Positions 1 through 6,117 of a stretch of DNA of 6,160 nt are shown piece after piece (within the stretch, counting starts at the first letter, position 1; the number at the start of each line of letters is the position of its first letter). The translations under genes and the position numbers were made by a program. The notes beneath the pieces are model-generated. The model was not told the DNA's origin and searched no databases. It worked only from the letters and a program-made list of their open reading frames with translations. Source of the DNA: BJHL01 sp035299305 (GTDB lineage Bacteria > Planctomycetota > Phycisphaerae > Phycisphaerales > UBA1924). The DNA is taken from assembly GCA_035299305.1 (NCBI GenBank), contig DATGWV010000050.1, positions 1 through 6,160 on the forward strand. Reading direction: 5' to 3'.

Positions 1-978
1 GTCTCCATGCGCGACGCCTTTGGCGATCTGCAATACGCCTACGAATTCGTCGACGGTCGAGGCAGTGATGTCACCATGACCGCTTCGCTCCCGCACGTCC
101 GCGCCGCCGGCGTGCAGATGGCCGACGCCCGCATCGATCTCTCCACCGGCGCGAGCGGCGAAGTCATCATCCCCGCATTCTCCGCCCGCGTGCACGGCGG
201 ACGCATCGCCGGCAAAGTCCGCGTCGGCGCGCCCATTCCCACCGTGGGCGAAACCCCGCCGCGGCTCTTCGAACTCTCCACCAACGCCAGCGGCGTGCGC
301 TTCGCGCCCCTGCTCGATGACTTGCGCGCCCGCAACAAAGCTCGCATCGAGCCCGACCAAGTCATCAACAATCCCGATCAAGCCGCCGACAACTCGCGCG
401 GTGTTCTCTCGGGCAGCTTCTCCCTCATCGGTCTCACCGGTCGCGATCTGGGTCGCCAAGGCCGAGGCACCTTCACCATCCGCGGCGGCGAAGTTCTCAG
501 CCTCCCCGCCCTCGTGCCGCTCGTGCGCGTCACCAATCTCCAACTGCCCCGCGCCGAAACCCTCGACTACGCCTTCGCCGACTTCTACATCGCCGGCCCC
601 ACCATCAACTTTGAACAGCTCGCCATCAGCAGCGAAAGCGTCGGCCTCTACGGCGTCGGCACCGCAACCTGGCCCGACCTCAACCTCGACCTCCGCTTCA
701 AAACCGGCAACCGCTCGCGCATTCCCGTCCTCACCAGCGTCGTCGAAGGCCTCCGCGAAGAACTCCTCACCACGCGCGTGCGCGGCCCCATCGACAAGCC
801 CGACGTCAGCAACGAAAGCTTCACCGGCACGCGCGACGCCTTCGCCACGCTCTTCGGCGGCAACATCGAAGACCGCCGCAAGCTCGACGCCATGGAACAA
901 GCCGTCCCCGCCGAACAGCGCCGCCGACGCCAGGACGAACCCCCCGCCATCGCGCCAATCTCAAGCGTTCCCGAGTGA
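1..978 (+). CDS. AsmA/YhdP-like envelope protein, C-terminal part (5' end outside window)
   Basis: The reading frame is open from base 1 to the TGA at 976-978, so this is the last 325 residues of a longer protein. The ATG at 7-9 is unlikely to be the true start, because no signal peptide or Shine-Dalgarno sequence goes with it. The visible part has no membrane segment and is rich in short alternating beta-strand patterns. From about 460 the sequence runs G-GTFTIRGGEVLSLPAL, then a strand pair around FYIAGPTINFEQLAISSES, then GVGTATWPDLNLDLRFK, and near 780 VRGPIDKPDV. This order (a gain-of-function strand, an 'inner' layer, G-x-G-T, LDL, then 'G.i.kP.v') resembles the C-terminal region of AsmA/YhdP/TamB-like proteins, which help with envelope lipid transport or outer-membrane assembly. 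The tail (from about 890) is charged, Arg/Pro-rich and probably disordered. The family call is by pattern only; an unrelated planctomycete beta-rich protein is possible. The gene ends 8 bp from the oppositely oriented kelch gene. Confidence 0.6.
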   Translation, partial: VSMRDAFGDLQYAYEFVDGRGSDVTMTASLPHVRAAGVQMADARIDLSTGASGEVIIPAFSARVHGGRIAGKVRVGAPIPTVGETPPRLFELSTNASGVRFAPLLDDLRARNKARIEPDQVINNPDQAADNSRGVLSGSFSLIGLTGRDLGRQGRGTFTIRGGEVLSLPALVPLVRVTNLQLPRAETLDYAFADFYIAGPTINFEQLAISSESVGLYGVGTATWPDLNLDLRFKTGNRSRIPVLTSVVEGLREELLTTRVRGPIDKPDVSNESFTGTRDAFATLFGGNIEDRRKLDAMEQAVPAEQRRRRQDEPPAIAPISSVPE

Positions 979-986
979 CCGCACCG

Positions 987-3101
987 TCAGCACGACTGAC
1001 CCGCGAGCACATTGAAAAAATCAATCACGTCCTGATCTTCCGGGAACACCGCGTTGTTGTTGAAGTCAATGTCGCACACATCTCCCGCCGGAGGCGTGTA
1101 GGGACACTCCCCGCCCGCGAGCACATTGAAGAAGTCGATGACATCCTGGTCTTCCGGGAAGACCGAGTTGCGATTGAAATCAATCGAGTCACAACTCGCC
1201 GGCGGAATACCCGCACCGTAAATCCACGTGTCGTCCAAGTATCTCGTAAGCGACGTGCTCAGCAGACCGCCGAACATGACCACGTAGCCGCGCTGACTGT
1301 CGTACGCCATCGCCTGGTAGTTTCGCGCGCTAGGCACGTTCAAACTCGACACCGGCGTCCAGACATTGCCATCCCACTCCCACAGCGTCGTATTCGCCGT
1401 CGTCTCCGCGCCGCTCGATCCGCCGTAAAGCACCACTCGCTGGCGAATCGAGTCATACGCCATCGAGTGCCGCGATCGCGCAGGCGGCCCGATCACATCG
1501 CGTTGCACCCACGCGCTGCCGGTCCATTCCCACGTGTCGCCCAGCGCCACACCCGCGTCGTTCTTGCCGCCAAACAGCACCACCACTTGCCGCGCCGAGT
1601 CATACGCCATCGCCGTCCGATTCCGGGGCGACGGCCCCGCCACCGCACGCTGCGTCCATGTTGATCCGTTCCACACCCACGTCTGCCCCACCGATCCGCT
1701 CGTCGTCGTGCCGCCAAACAGCACCGTCTCCTGCCGCGCAGCGTCATACGCCATCGCGTGAATGTACAGCGCGGGAGGCCCGCTCACCAGCCGCTGCGTC
1801 CACGCCGTGCCGTTGAATTCCCACGTTTCATTTGACTGCTGCCCCGCGTCACGAAACCCGCCGTACAGCACCGTCACACCGCGTGTCGAGTCATAACACA
1901 TCGCATGGTCGTTCCGCGCCGATGGCCCGCTGAGCAATCGCTGCGTCCACAACGTTCCATCAAACTCAAACGTCGCGGCACTAGAGATCGAACCGTTGTA
2001 TCCGCCGAACATCACCGTCTTCCCCCGCGCCGAGTCAAACGCAAGCGCATGCGAGTCGCGCGCCGTCGGCTTCACCAGAACCCGCTGCGTCCAGGCCGTC
2101 CCGTTCCACTCCCAGGTATCGCCCAATGTTCCAATGCTCGCCCCTCCATACATCACGGTCACATTGCGTCGTGAATCAAAGGCCAGCCCCGTTTGATATC
2201 GCCCTATGGGCCCTCCCGTCAATCGCAGCGTCCACGCCTGTCCGTCATACTCCCACGTCTGACTCGGAATTGATTCAGGCGAATCACTCGCCAGCCCGAA
2301 CAGCACCACCCGCCCGCGCGTGGAGTCATATGACATCGAATGCCCCGTGCGTGCCGAAGGGCCGGTGATCGGTCGCTGTACCCAGGTGGTCGCATTCCAC
2401 TCCCATGTGTCTCCCTGCGCGCCGGCGGAACTGGAGCCGCCAAACAACACCGTGACATTCCTCGCCGCGTCGTAAACCATGGCGTGGCCGGCGCGAGCCG
2501 ACGGACTGGTCACTGGACTTCGCTGCACCCACGCACCGGTCGCCCCATTCCACTCCCACGTCTGGTTGCTGAGCGAGCTGCCAACGCCCGTCGAGCCCCC
2601 GAACAGCACCACTGTGCCTCGAACGCCGTCATATGCCAACGAAGCGGCATATCTGGGCGCTGGCCCCGTTGTCGAACGCAGGGTCCATGTCGTCCCGTTC
2701 CATTCCCACGTATCCCCGAGGATTGCGCCGGTCGGACCGAAGCCGCCAAACATCACCACCACCTGACGATTGGAGTCGTACGCCAGCCCCGGCGACTGGC
2801 GCGGGGGCGGATTGTCCGCCGCCGCCTTGCGCCACACCACTCCATCCCACAACCACGTCCGCGAGCGAGTCGTTCCGTTGCCGTTCTCTACCACAAAGCC
2901 CATGGCGGAAACAACCACGCCCCGCGCCTCGTCATACACCATCGCATGATTCTGCGTCGGGTTGTTGGTCCCCACCTCAAACCACCGCGCCACTTGCCCG
3001 CGACACACCATCGATGCAGGTCCAAGCATCAGAGCGGCCACGACCAACCACACGATCTCTCGCGAAATCACGCCAAAACACCGACTACCCACGATCTTCA
3101 T
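987..3101 (-). CDS. Secreted kelch-repeat protein with duplicated dockerin-like tail
   Basis: This is a 704-residue exported protein. The ATG at 3101-3099 is chosen because GGAGGG lies 4 nt upstream and because it opens directly into a signal peptide: Lys2/Arg7/Arg14, then a hydrophobic core at residues 16-32, with cleavage probably near 30-36. An in-frame GTG at 3236 would add 45 residues with no signal character. Residues 48-612 hold about twelve kelch-type units of 47-53 residues. Each has the pattern 'H.MAYD..R..VVLFGG......TWEWNG..W.QR..GPSAR', with the diglycine followed by a W-x-W strand. Kelch units fold as beta-propeller blades, usually for protein or carbohydrate binding; no catalytic residues are evident. 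After a short linker come two Cys-bounded units (637-666 and 676-704) with DFNRNSVFPEDQD and DFNNNAVFPEDQD loops that resemble EF-hand/dockerin calcium loops. Outside the signal peptide and the tail, Cys402 is the only cysteine. The likely role is extracellular or surface binding; the ligand is unknown. Confidence 0.88.
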   Translation of the reverse strand: MKIVGSRCFGVISREIVWLVVAALMLGPASMVCRGQVARWFEVGTNNPTQNHAMVYDEARGVVVSAMGFVVENGNGTTRSRTWLWDGVVWRKAAADNPPPRQSPGLAYDSNRQVVVMFGGFGPTGAILGDTWEWNGTTWTLRSTTGPAPRYAASLAYDGVRGTVVLFGGSTGVGSSLSNQTWEWNGATGAWVQRSPVTSPSARAGHAMVYDAARNVTVLFGGSSSAGAQGDTWEWNATTWVQRPITGPSARTGHSMSYDSTRGRVVLFGLASDSPESIPSQTWEYDGQAWTLRLTGGPIGRYQTGLAFDSRRNVTVMYGGASIGTLGDTWEWNGTAWTQRVLVKPTARDSHALAFDSARGKTVMFGGYNGSISSAATFEFDGTLWTQRLLSGPSARNDHAMCYDSTRGVTVLYGGFRDAGQQSNETWEFNGTAWTQRLVSGPPALYIHAMAYDAARQETVLFGGTTTSGSVGQTWVWNGSTWTQRAVAGPSPRNRTAMAYDSARQVVVLFGGKNDAGVALGDTWEWTGSAWVQRDVIGPPARSRHSMAYDSIRQRVVLYGGSSGAETTANTTLWEWDGNVWTPVSSLNVPSARNYQAMAYDSQRGYVVMFGGLLSTSLTRYLDDTWIYGAGIPPASCDSIDFNRNSVFPEDQDVIDFFNVLAGGECPYTPPAGDVCDIDFNNNAVFPEDQDVIDFFNVLAGQSC
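990..1193 (-). repeat. Duplicated EF-hand/dockerin-like C-terminal units
   Basis: Two coding units, 1104-1193 (residues 637-666) and 990-1076 (residues 676-704), are separated by a nine-residue linker, PYTPPAGDV. Each starts and ends with Cys and has the form C-D-(S)-I-D-F-N-x-N-x-V-F-P-E-D-Q-D-V-I-D-F-F-N-V-L-A-G-x-x-C. Asp1, Asn3 and Asn5 with a hydrophobic residue at 8 match an EF-hand/dockerin loop. The acidic residues at the end of the loop fall at 11 and 13 where a canonical loop has one at 12. Such tails are, from memory, frequent on exported Phycisphaerae proteins; their function is not established. Confidence 0.7.
1266..2960 (-). repeat. Twelve tandem kelch-type coding repeats, about 147 bp period
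   Basis: Within the kelch gene the hydrophobic-GG motif recurs with its second Gly at residues 120, 169, 222, 320, 367, 415, 464, 512, 561 and 612. Two degenerate units lack the diglycine: MGFV at 67-70 and LFGL at 267-270. The spacing is 47-53 residues, so the DNA period is about 141-159 bp. At DNA level the same words recur on the plus strand, such as 'gtcatacgccatcg' and 'cgctgcgtccacgc', but units differ enough that this is an old, diverged array and not a recent expansion. Twelve blades would fit two six-bladed propellers. Confidence 0.8.
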
Positions 3102-3105
3102 CACA

Positions 3106-3111
3106 CCCTCC
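3106..3111 (-). promoter_or_regulatory. Ribosome binding site of the kelch gene (GGAGGG)
   Basis: The minus strand reads GGAGGG-TGTG-ATG, a strong Shine-Dalgarno sequence 4 nt before the ATG at 3101. It decides this start over the in-frame GTG at 3236, which would place non-signal sequence in front of the signal peptide. Confidence 0.75.
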
Positions 3112-3283
3112 AATCCCCCAGCGATGGTATATGTTGCGACGCGCCCGCAAACTTTCGCCTCGCCTCGAAAAATCCGAGAATTCGCGCTCTGTTCGCACCA
3201 ATCTGCACGGCTGCGACCGGTGCACCGCCAAGCCACATCCCCCGCGCCTGCAGCGCGTCACATTCGCATATCTTTCGCTCCTT

Positions 3284-3290
3284 GGAGTGA
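3284..3290 (+). promoter_or_regulatory. Ribosome binding site of the LOG gene (GGAGTGA)
   Basis: GGAGTGA precedes the ATG at 3294, with 6 nt between GGAG and the start codon. The spacing is normal and supports that start. Confidence 0.7.
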
Positions 3291-3293
3291 ACT

Positions 3294-4439
3294 ATGGCCC
3301 TCAACGAACGACCCCTCGAACCCCAGGCCCAAAAAGCGGCCGAAGCCCTCGATCAGCAGCAGCCCGCGCACAAGCGCGTCGATGACCCTGCCATCGTCGA
3401 AGCCCTCGACGGCCTCATCGCGAAAATGGGCGGCGATCCCAACGACGCCAAAATGCGCCTCGTCCGCGACATGATGCAGACCAGCCTGCGCCTCGTCAAC
3501 GACAACCGCGACGTGGGCGAGATGAAGCTGATGGTCAACAGCTACAAGGAGATGCGCTACGCCTACAAGGTCTTCGGCAAATACAAGAAGCCGCACAAGA
3601 TCACCATCTTCGGCTCCGCCCGCACGCCCGAAGGCCACCCCGACTTCACCGCCTGCGTCGACTTCAGCAAGCTCATGGCCGACGCAGGCTGGATGGCAAT
3701 CACCGGCGCAGGCATGGGCATCATGAAAGCCGGCCACGTCGGCCCAGGCCGCGCCGCCAGCTTCGGCGTCTCCATTCGCCTCCCCTTCGAAACCAACGCC
3801 AACGACATCATCGCGGGCGACGAAAAGCTCATTCACTTCCGCTACTTCTTCACGCGCAAACTCATGTTCGTGAGCCAGGCCGAAGCCGTCGCCCTCTTCC
3901 CGGGCGGATTCGGCACCCTCGACGAAGCCTACGAAACCCTCACCCTCGTCCAGACCGGTCGCAGCACGCCGCTGCCCATCGTCTGCGTCGAAGGCAAAGG
4001 TGGCGACTACTGGACCACATGGCACGCCTGGGCCAAAGAACAACTCCTCCGCCGCGGCTGGATCAGCCCCGAAGACACGGGCCTCTACTACATCGCCAAA
4101 GACCCCGCCGACGCCGTCGCTCACGTCCTCAAGTTCTACAAGAACTATCACAGCTCGCGCTACGTCAAGGATGAATTCGTCATCCGCCTCAAGAAGCCCC
4201 TGCACGATTACGACGTCCAGCGCCTCGAGCACGAGTACGCCGTCCTCATCAAGCAAGGCGGCATGGTCCAGCGTGGCCCCGTCGAAGGCGAAGAAGACAA
4301 CCTCGACCTCCCGCGCCTGGTCTTCACCCACACCAAGCACAAGTTCGGCATCCTGCGTCGCCTCATCGATCGCATCAACGATCTCACCCCCAGCGACGAC
4401 GGCTGGACGCCGCCCCAGCTTGCAAATCACCACGCGTAA
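3294..4439 (+). CDS. LOG family (TIGR00730) Rossmann-fold protein, probable nucleotide phosphoribohydrolase
   Basis: This is a 381-residue cytosolic protein. The Rossmann core starts at HKITIFGSAR (101-110), followed by the phosphate-binding ITGAGMGIMKAG (136-147), the FFTRKLMF segment with Arg188-Lys189, and the family signature PGGFGTLDE (203-211) with catalytic-type Glu211. LOG enzymes split nucleoside 5'-monophosphates into base plus ribose 5-phosphate; cytokinin nucleotides are the known substrate in plants and some bacteria, and related bacterial proteins act on purine or pyrimidine nucleotides. Many were once misnamed lysine decarboxylases. The protein is about twice the size of a minimal LOG (about 190 residues): it has a charged helical N-terminal extension of 100 residues and a C-terminal extension from about 285 (SSRYVKDEFVIRLKKPL onward). 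Extended versions with a similar tail exist in other phyla, from memory. The first glycine motif reads GAGMG where many members have GGGPG/GGGxxG. The substrate is unknown. The lipoprotein gene follows after 4 nt and is probably cotranscribed. Confidence 0.85.
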   Translation: MALNERPLEPQAQKAAEALDQQQPAHKRVDDPAIVEALDGLIAKMGGDPNDAKMRLVRDMMQTSLRLVNDNRDVGEMKLMVNSYKEMRYAYKVFGKYKKPHKITIFGSARTPEGHPDFTACVDFSKLMADAGWMAITGAGMGIMKAGHVGPGRAASFGVSIRLPFETNANDIIAGDEKLIHFRYFFTRKLMFVSQAEAVALFPGGFGTLDEAYETLTLVQTGRSTPLPIVCVEGKGGDYWTTWHAWAKEQLLRRGWISPEDTGLYYIAKDPADAVAHVLKFYKNYHSSRYVKDEFVIRLKKPLHDYDVQRLEHEYAVLIKQGGMVQRGPVEGEEDNLDLPRLVFTHTKHKFGILRRLIDRINDLTPSDDGWTPPQLANHHA

Positions 4440-4443
4440 CTCA

Positions 4444-5466
4444 ATGTCCGCGCCATCAACGCATCCCGCCTCCGCGCAACAGCACGCCGCCCCGCGCCGC
4501 GTGCTGTTGCGCATCTGTCTTGCCGCCGCCGCGCTCTCCCTCGGTGCCTGCGCCTCGCGCACCGTGACCGAGCCGCAGCTCACCTCCGCCATCTCCACCA
4601 GCGCCGAAGGCACGGGTCTCCAGCTCATCACCTGGACGCTCGACAACACCAACGCCCTCACGCTCCCCGATGGCGCAACCGCCGCCGCCGTCGCCCCGCG
4701 CATGCAAGAAGCCTGGCAAGCGGGCGGCATGCTCGTCGCTCGCATCAGCCTCGCCGACGTCGATGCCATCGCCAAGAGCATCGCCTTCACCACGCCCCCA
4801 CAGCAGCAACTCCTCGCCTTCAGCCCCCTCCGCTCCGAAGCCCTGCGAGGCGATGCCACCGCCTACGACACGCTCCGCCTCGATAGCGGCGTCATGCCCC
4901 TGCGCAACGCCGCCGCACGCATGCTCGTGCGCGGCTGGCCCGTCCCCGACATGACCAGCGTGCAAAACGCGTCCGCGGCATCGCCTTCCATGCCCGCTGC
5001 CGTGCAAGTTGAGCTCGTGCCGCAGGTGCTCTCGCTCGTCAAGCCGCGCCGCACAGGCCTCGAACGCATCGACAACTCACCCGAAGCGCAAGGCGTCGTT
5101 CTCTCGCGCCTCGTCCTCGAAACCACGCTCCGTCCGGGCGAAGCGCTCATGATCTTCCCCGCCAGCGCCCCCACTCCCACCAACGCCATCCGCGTGCGCA
5201 CCGCAGGCGAGAAGCCGTCCGTCCCCACGCCACCCCGCCGCCCACGCGGCGAATCTCCCTCGCCCGCCGACGAACCCGTACAGCCCGACACGCTCGTCAT
5301 CGACGCCGAAGAAGCCGGCCCGGCCATCCCCACCACCGACAACCTTCCCAGCTTTGGCGACGCACTGCTCACTGACGCCCTCGCCCTTCCCACCGAAGGC
5401 GTACGCCGCGTCCTCATCATCGTGCCGAAGCCCCCGCCCACGTACTCGCTGCTGCGCGATCAATGA
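4444..5466 (+). CDS. Lipoprotein of unknown function
   Basis: I do not recognise this 340-residue protein. The ATG at 4444 is 4 nt after the LOG stop codon and opens into a lipoprotein signal peptide: an 18-residue polar n-region, Arg18-Arg19, a hydrophobic stretch VLLRICLAAAALSL, and the lipobox LGAC with Cys36 as the lipidated residue. Position +2 is Ala, so there is no Asp retention signal. No Shine-Dalgarno sequence is visible, so translation may be coupled to the upstream gene. The same frame is open further upstream to 4000, but that part lies inside the LOG gene and is a shadow. The mature protein has an alpha/beta stretch (about 55-250) with LQLITWTLDN, AGGMLVARISLADVDAIA and LVLETTLRPGEALMIFPA, then a Pro-rich linker (254-282), then a short C-terminal segment ending VRRVLIIVPK near the end. 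It probably sits at a membrane facing the periplasm. A role linked to the LOG protein is only inferred from spacing. Confidence 0.8.
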   Translation: MSAPSTHPASAQQHAAPRRVLLRICLAAAALSLGACASRTVTEPQLTSAISTSAEGTGLQLITWTLDNTNALTLPDGATAAAVAPRMQEAWQAGGMLVARISLADVDAIAKSIAFTTPPQQQLLAFSPLRSEALRGDATAYDTLRLDSGVMPLRNAAARMLVRGWPVPDMTSVQNASAASPSMPAAVQVELVPQVLSLVKPRRTGLERIDNSPEAQGVVLSRLVLETTLRPGEALMIFPASAPTPTNAIRVRTAGEKPSVPTPPRRPRGESPSPADEPVQPDTLVIDAEEAGPAIPTTDNLPSFGDALLTDALALPTEGVRRVLIIVPKPPPTYSLLRDQ

Positions 5467-5470
5467 CGCA

Positions 5471-6070
5471 TCAGTCATGCCGCCGCGTCAGCACGCGCGC
5501 CAGCATGGGCTGCACGTGATTGCCCTCTTCGTCCTTGCCCTGATTGGGCACATTGATGGCATCCAGAAATCCGTACCCCAGCCCGATGTGAATGAGCGTC
5601 CATGCCATCAGTTCCGCCGAGAAGACTTTGGTGATCTTTTTCTCTTCCTGCGCCGCGCCAATCTCGCGTGCCAGAAACTTGTGGAGTTCGCGAATGTGCG
5701 CCACCACCGCCTTGTGAATCACCGCATCGCTCACTTCCGTGATCGCCTGCAGAAACACCCGGTAAGGCACACGCCCGCCGGGCGTGGTGAACGGATTCTC
5801 TTCCGTCAGCCGCGCGATGCGATCCGCCGGGTCCTTCGCCGTCGCCAGCCGATTCTCCCAGTGCTCCAGCGTGTCCTTGGCCGTCCGCTCAATCAGCGCG
5901 ACAAACAAATCACGCTTGCTCTCAAAGTGCCGGTAGATGATGGGTTCCGTCACCCCCGCCGCTTTCGCCAGCTGCGCCGTGGTCGCGCGGGCGTATCCAT
6001 CGCGCGCAAACAACTCCGCCGCCACATCCAGCAACTGCTCCCGACGCTTTTCCGCAGGCAGACGACTCAT
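5471..6070 (-). CDS. TetR/AcrR family transcriptional regulator
   Basis: This 199-residue protein has the usual length and plan of TetR repressors. The N-terminal DNA-binding domain (about 8-62) contains REQLLDVAAELFARDGY, the helix-turn-helix TTAQLAKAAGVTEPIIYRHF (30-49) with the recognition helix at 41-49, and the SKRDLF motif that closes the domain. The C-terminal helices (about 65-199) form the ligand and dimer domain and are not diagnostic for a ligand. Family members normally bind as dimers and release DNA when a small molecule binds. The ATG at 6070 is well fixed: an in-frame TGA lies only two codons upstream (6079-6077), and the start sits at the normal distance from the helix-turn-helix. 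No Shine-Dalgarno sequence precedes it. The gene's 3' end is 4 bp from the lipoprotein stop. Its target is unknown; the repeats just upstream suggest autoregulation or control of a divergent gene beyond the window. Confidence 0.92.
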   Translation of the reverse strand: MSRLPAEKRREQLLDVAAELFARDGYARATTAQLAKAAGVTEPIIYRHFESKRDLFVALIERTAKDTLEHWENRLATAKDPADRIARLTEENPFTTPGGRVPYRVFLQAITEVSDAVIHKAVVAHIRELHKFLAREIGAAQEEKKITKVFSAELMAWTLIHIGLGYGFLDAINVPNQGKDEEGNHVQPMLARVLTRRHD

Positions 6071-6075
6071 GCCCG

Positions 6076-6081
6076 ATCATA
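6076..6081 (-). promoter_or_regulatory. Candidate -10 element of the TetR gene (TATGAT)
   Basis: The minus strand reads TATGAT-CGGGC-ATG. TATGAT differs from the TATAAT consensus at one position. Transcription starting about 6-8 nt after it would begin at or next to the A of the ATG, giving a leaderless mRNA, which agrees with the missing Shine-Dalgarno sequence. No good -35 hexamer lies 16-18 bp upstream; that place is taken by the 12-bp repeats. Confidence 0.4.
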
Positions 6082-6117
6082 GCGCAAGTTAGTGCGCAAG
6101 TTAGTGACCAAGTTAGT
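6082..6117. repeat. Three tandem 12-bp direct repeats, candidate operator
   Basis: Units lie at 6082-6093 (GCGCAAGTTAGT), 6094-6105 (identical) and 6106-6117 (GACCAAGTTAGT, two differences). The nine-base core CAAGTTAGT is perfect in all three. The array adjoins the candidate -10 of the TetR gene and covers about -12 to -47 relative to the inferred start of transcription. A 12-bp period is a little more than one helical turn, so successive copies are rotated by only a modest angle. The array is not a palindrome, unlike a typical TetR operator. It may bind the adjacent repressor, or another regulator. Confidence 0.7.

Larger units (their letters stand above)
3102..3293. promoter_or_regulatory. 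Divergent intergenic region between kelch and LOG genes
   Basis: This 192 bp region must carry the promoters of both flanking genes. On the minus strand the best -10-like word is TATACC (3131-3126), which would give a leader of about 18-20 nt before the kelch ATG; no good -35 stands at 16-18 bp from it (TTGCGG is 13 bp away). On the plus strand TATCTT (3269-3274) is a weak -10 with no matching -35. I see no palindromic operator, riboswitch fold or terminator. The promoter positions are therefore only suggestions. Confidence 0.35.

Noticed and set aside
317..1015. A 232-codon plus-strand frame within the AsmA-like gene
   Set aside because: It is almost entirely Ser, Ala, Pro and Thr, as expected from a +1 reading of GC-rich coding DNA.
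3102..3236. A 45-residue N-terminal extension of the kelch protein from an in-frame GTG
   Set aside because: It would bury the signal peptide, and the internal ATG at 3101 has a strong GGAGGG site at correct spacing.
2340..3290. A 316-codon plus-strand open frame opposite the kelch gene
   Set aside because: It is Arg/His/Pro-rich with repeats that mirror the kelch repeats; it is a shadow of the minus-strand gene.
3258..4859. A 533-codon open frame on the minus strand, antisense to the LOG gene and the start of the lipoprotein gene
   Set aside because: It is low-complexity (Ala, Val, Asp, Glu, Gly), has no recognisable motif, and is explained by the C/G third-position bias of the plus-strand genes. 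The plus-strand LOG frame has clear family motifs.
5464..5490. TGACGC ... GCGTCA inverted repeat at the lipoprotein-TetR junction as a terminator
   Set aside because: The stem is only 6 bp with a 15-nt loop and no T-tract on either strand; it could occur by chance in coding DNA.
5354..6082. A 242-codon plus-strand frame opposite the TetR gene
   Set aside because: It is Arg/His-rich and overlaps both the lipoprotein end and a convincing TetR gene on the other strand.
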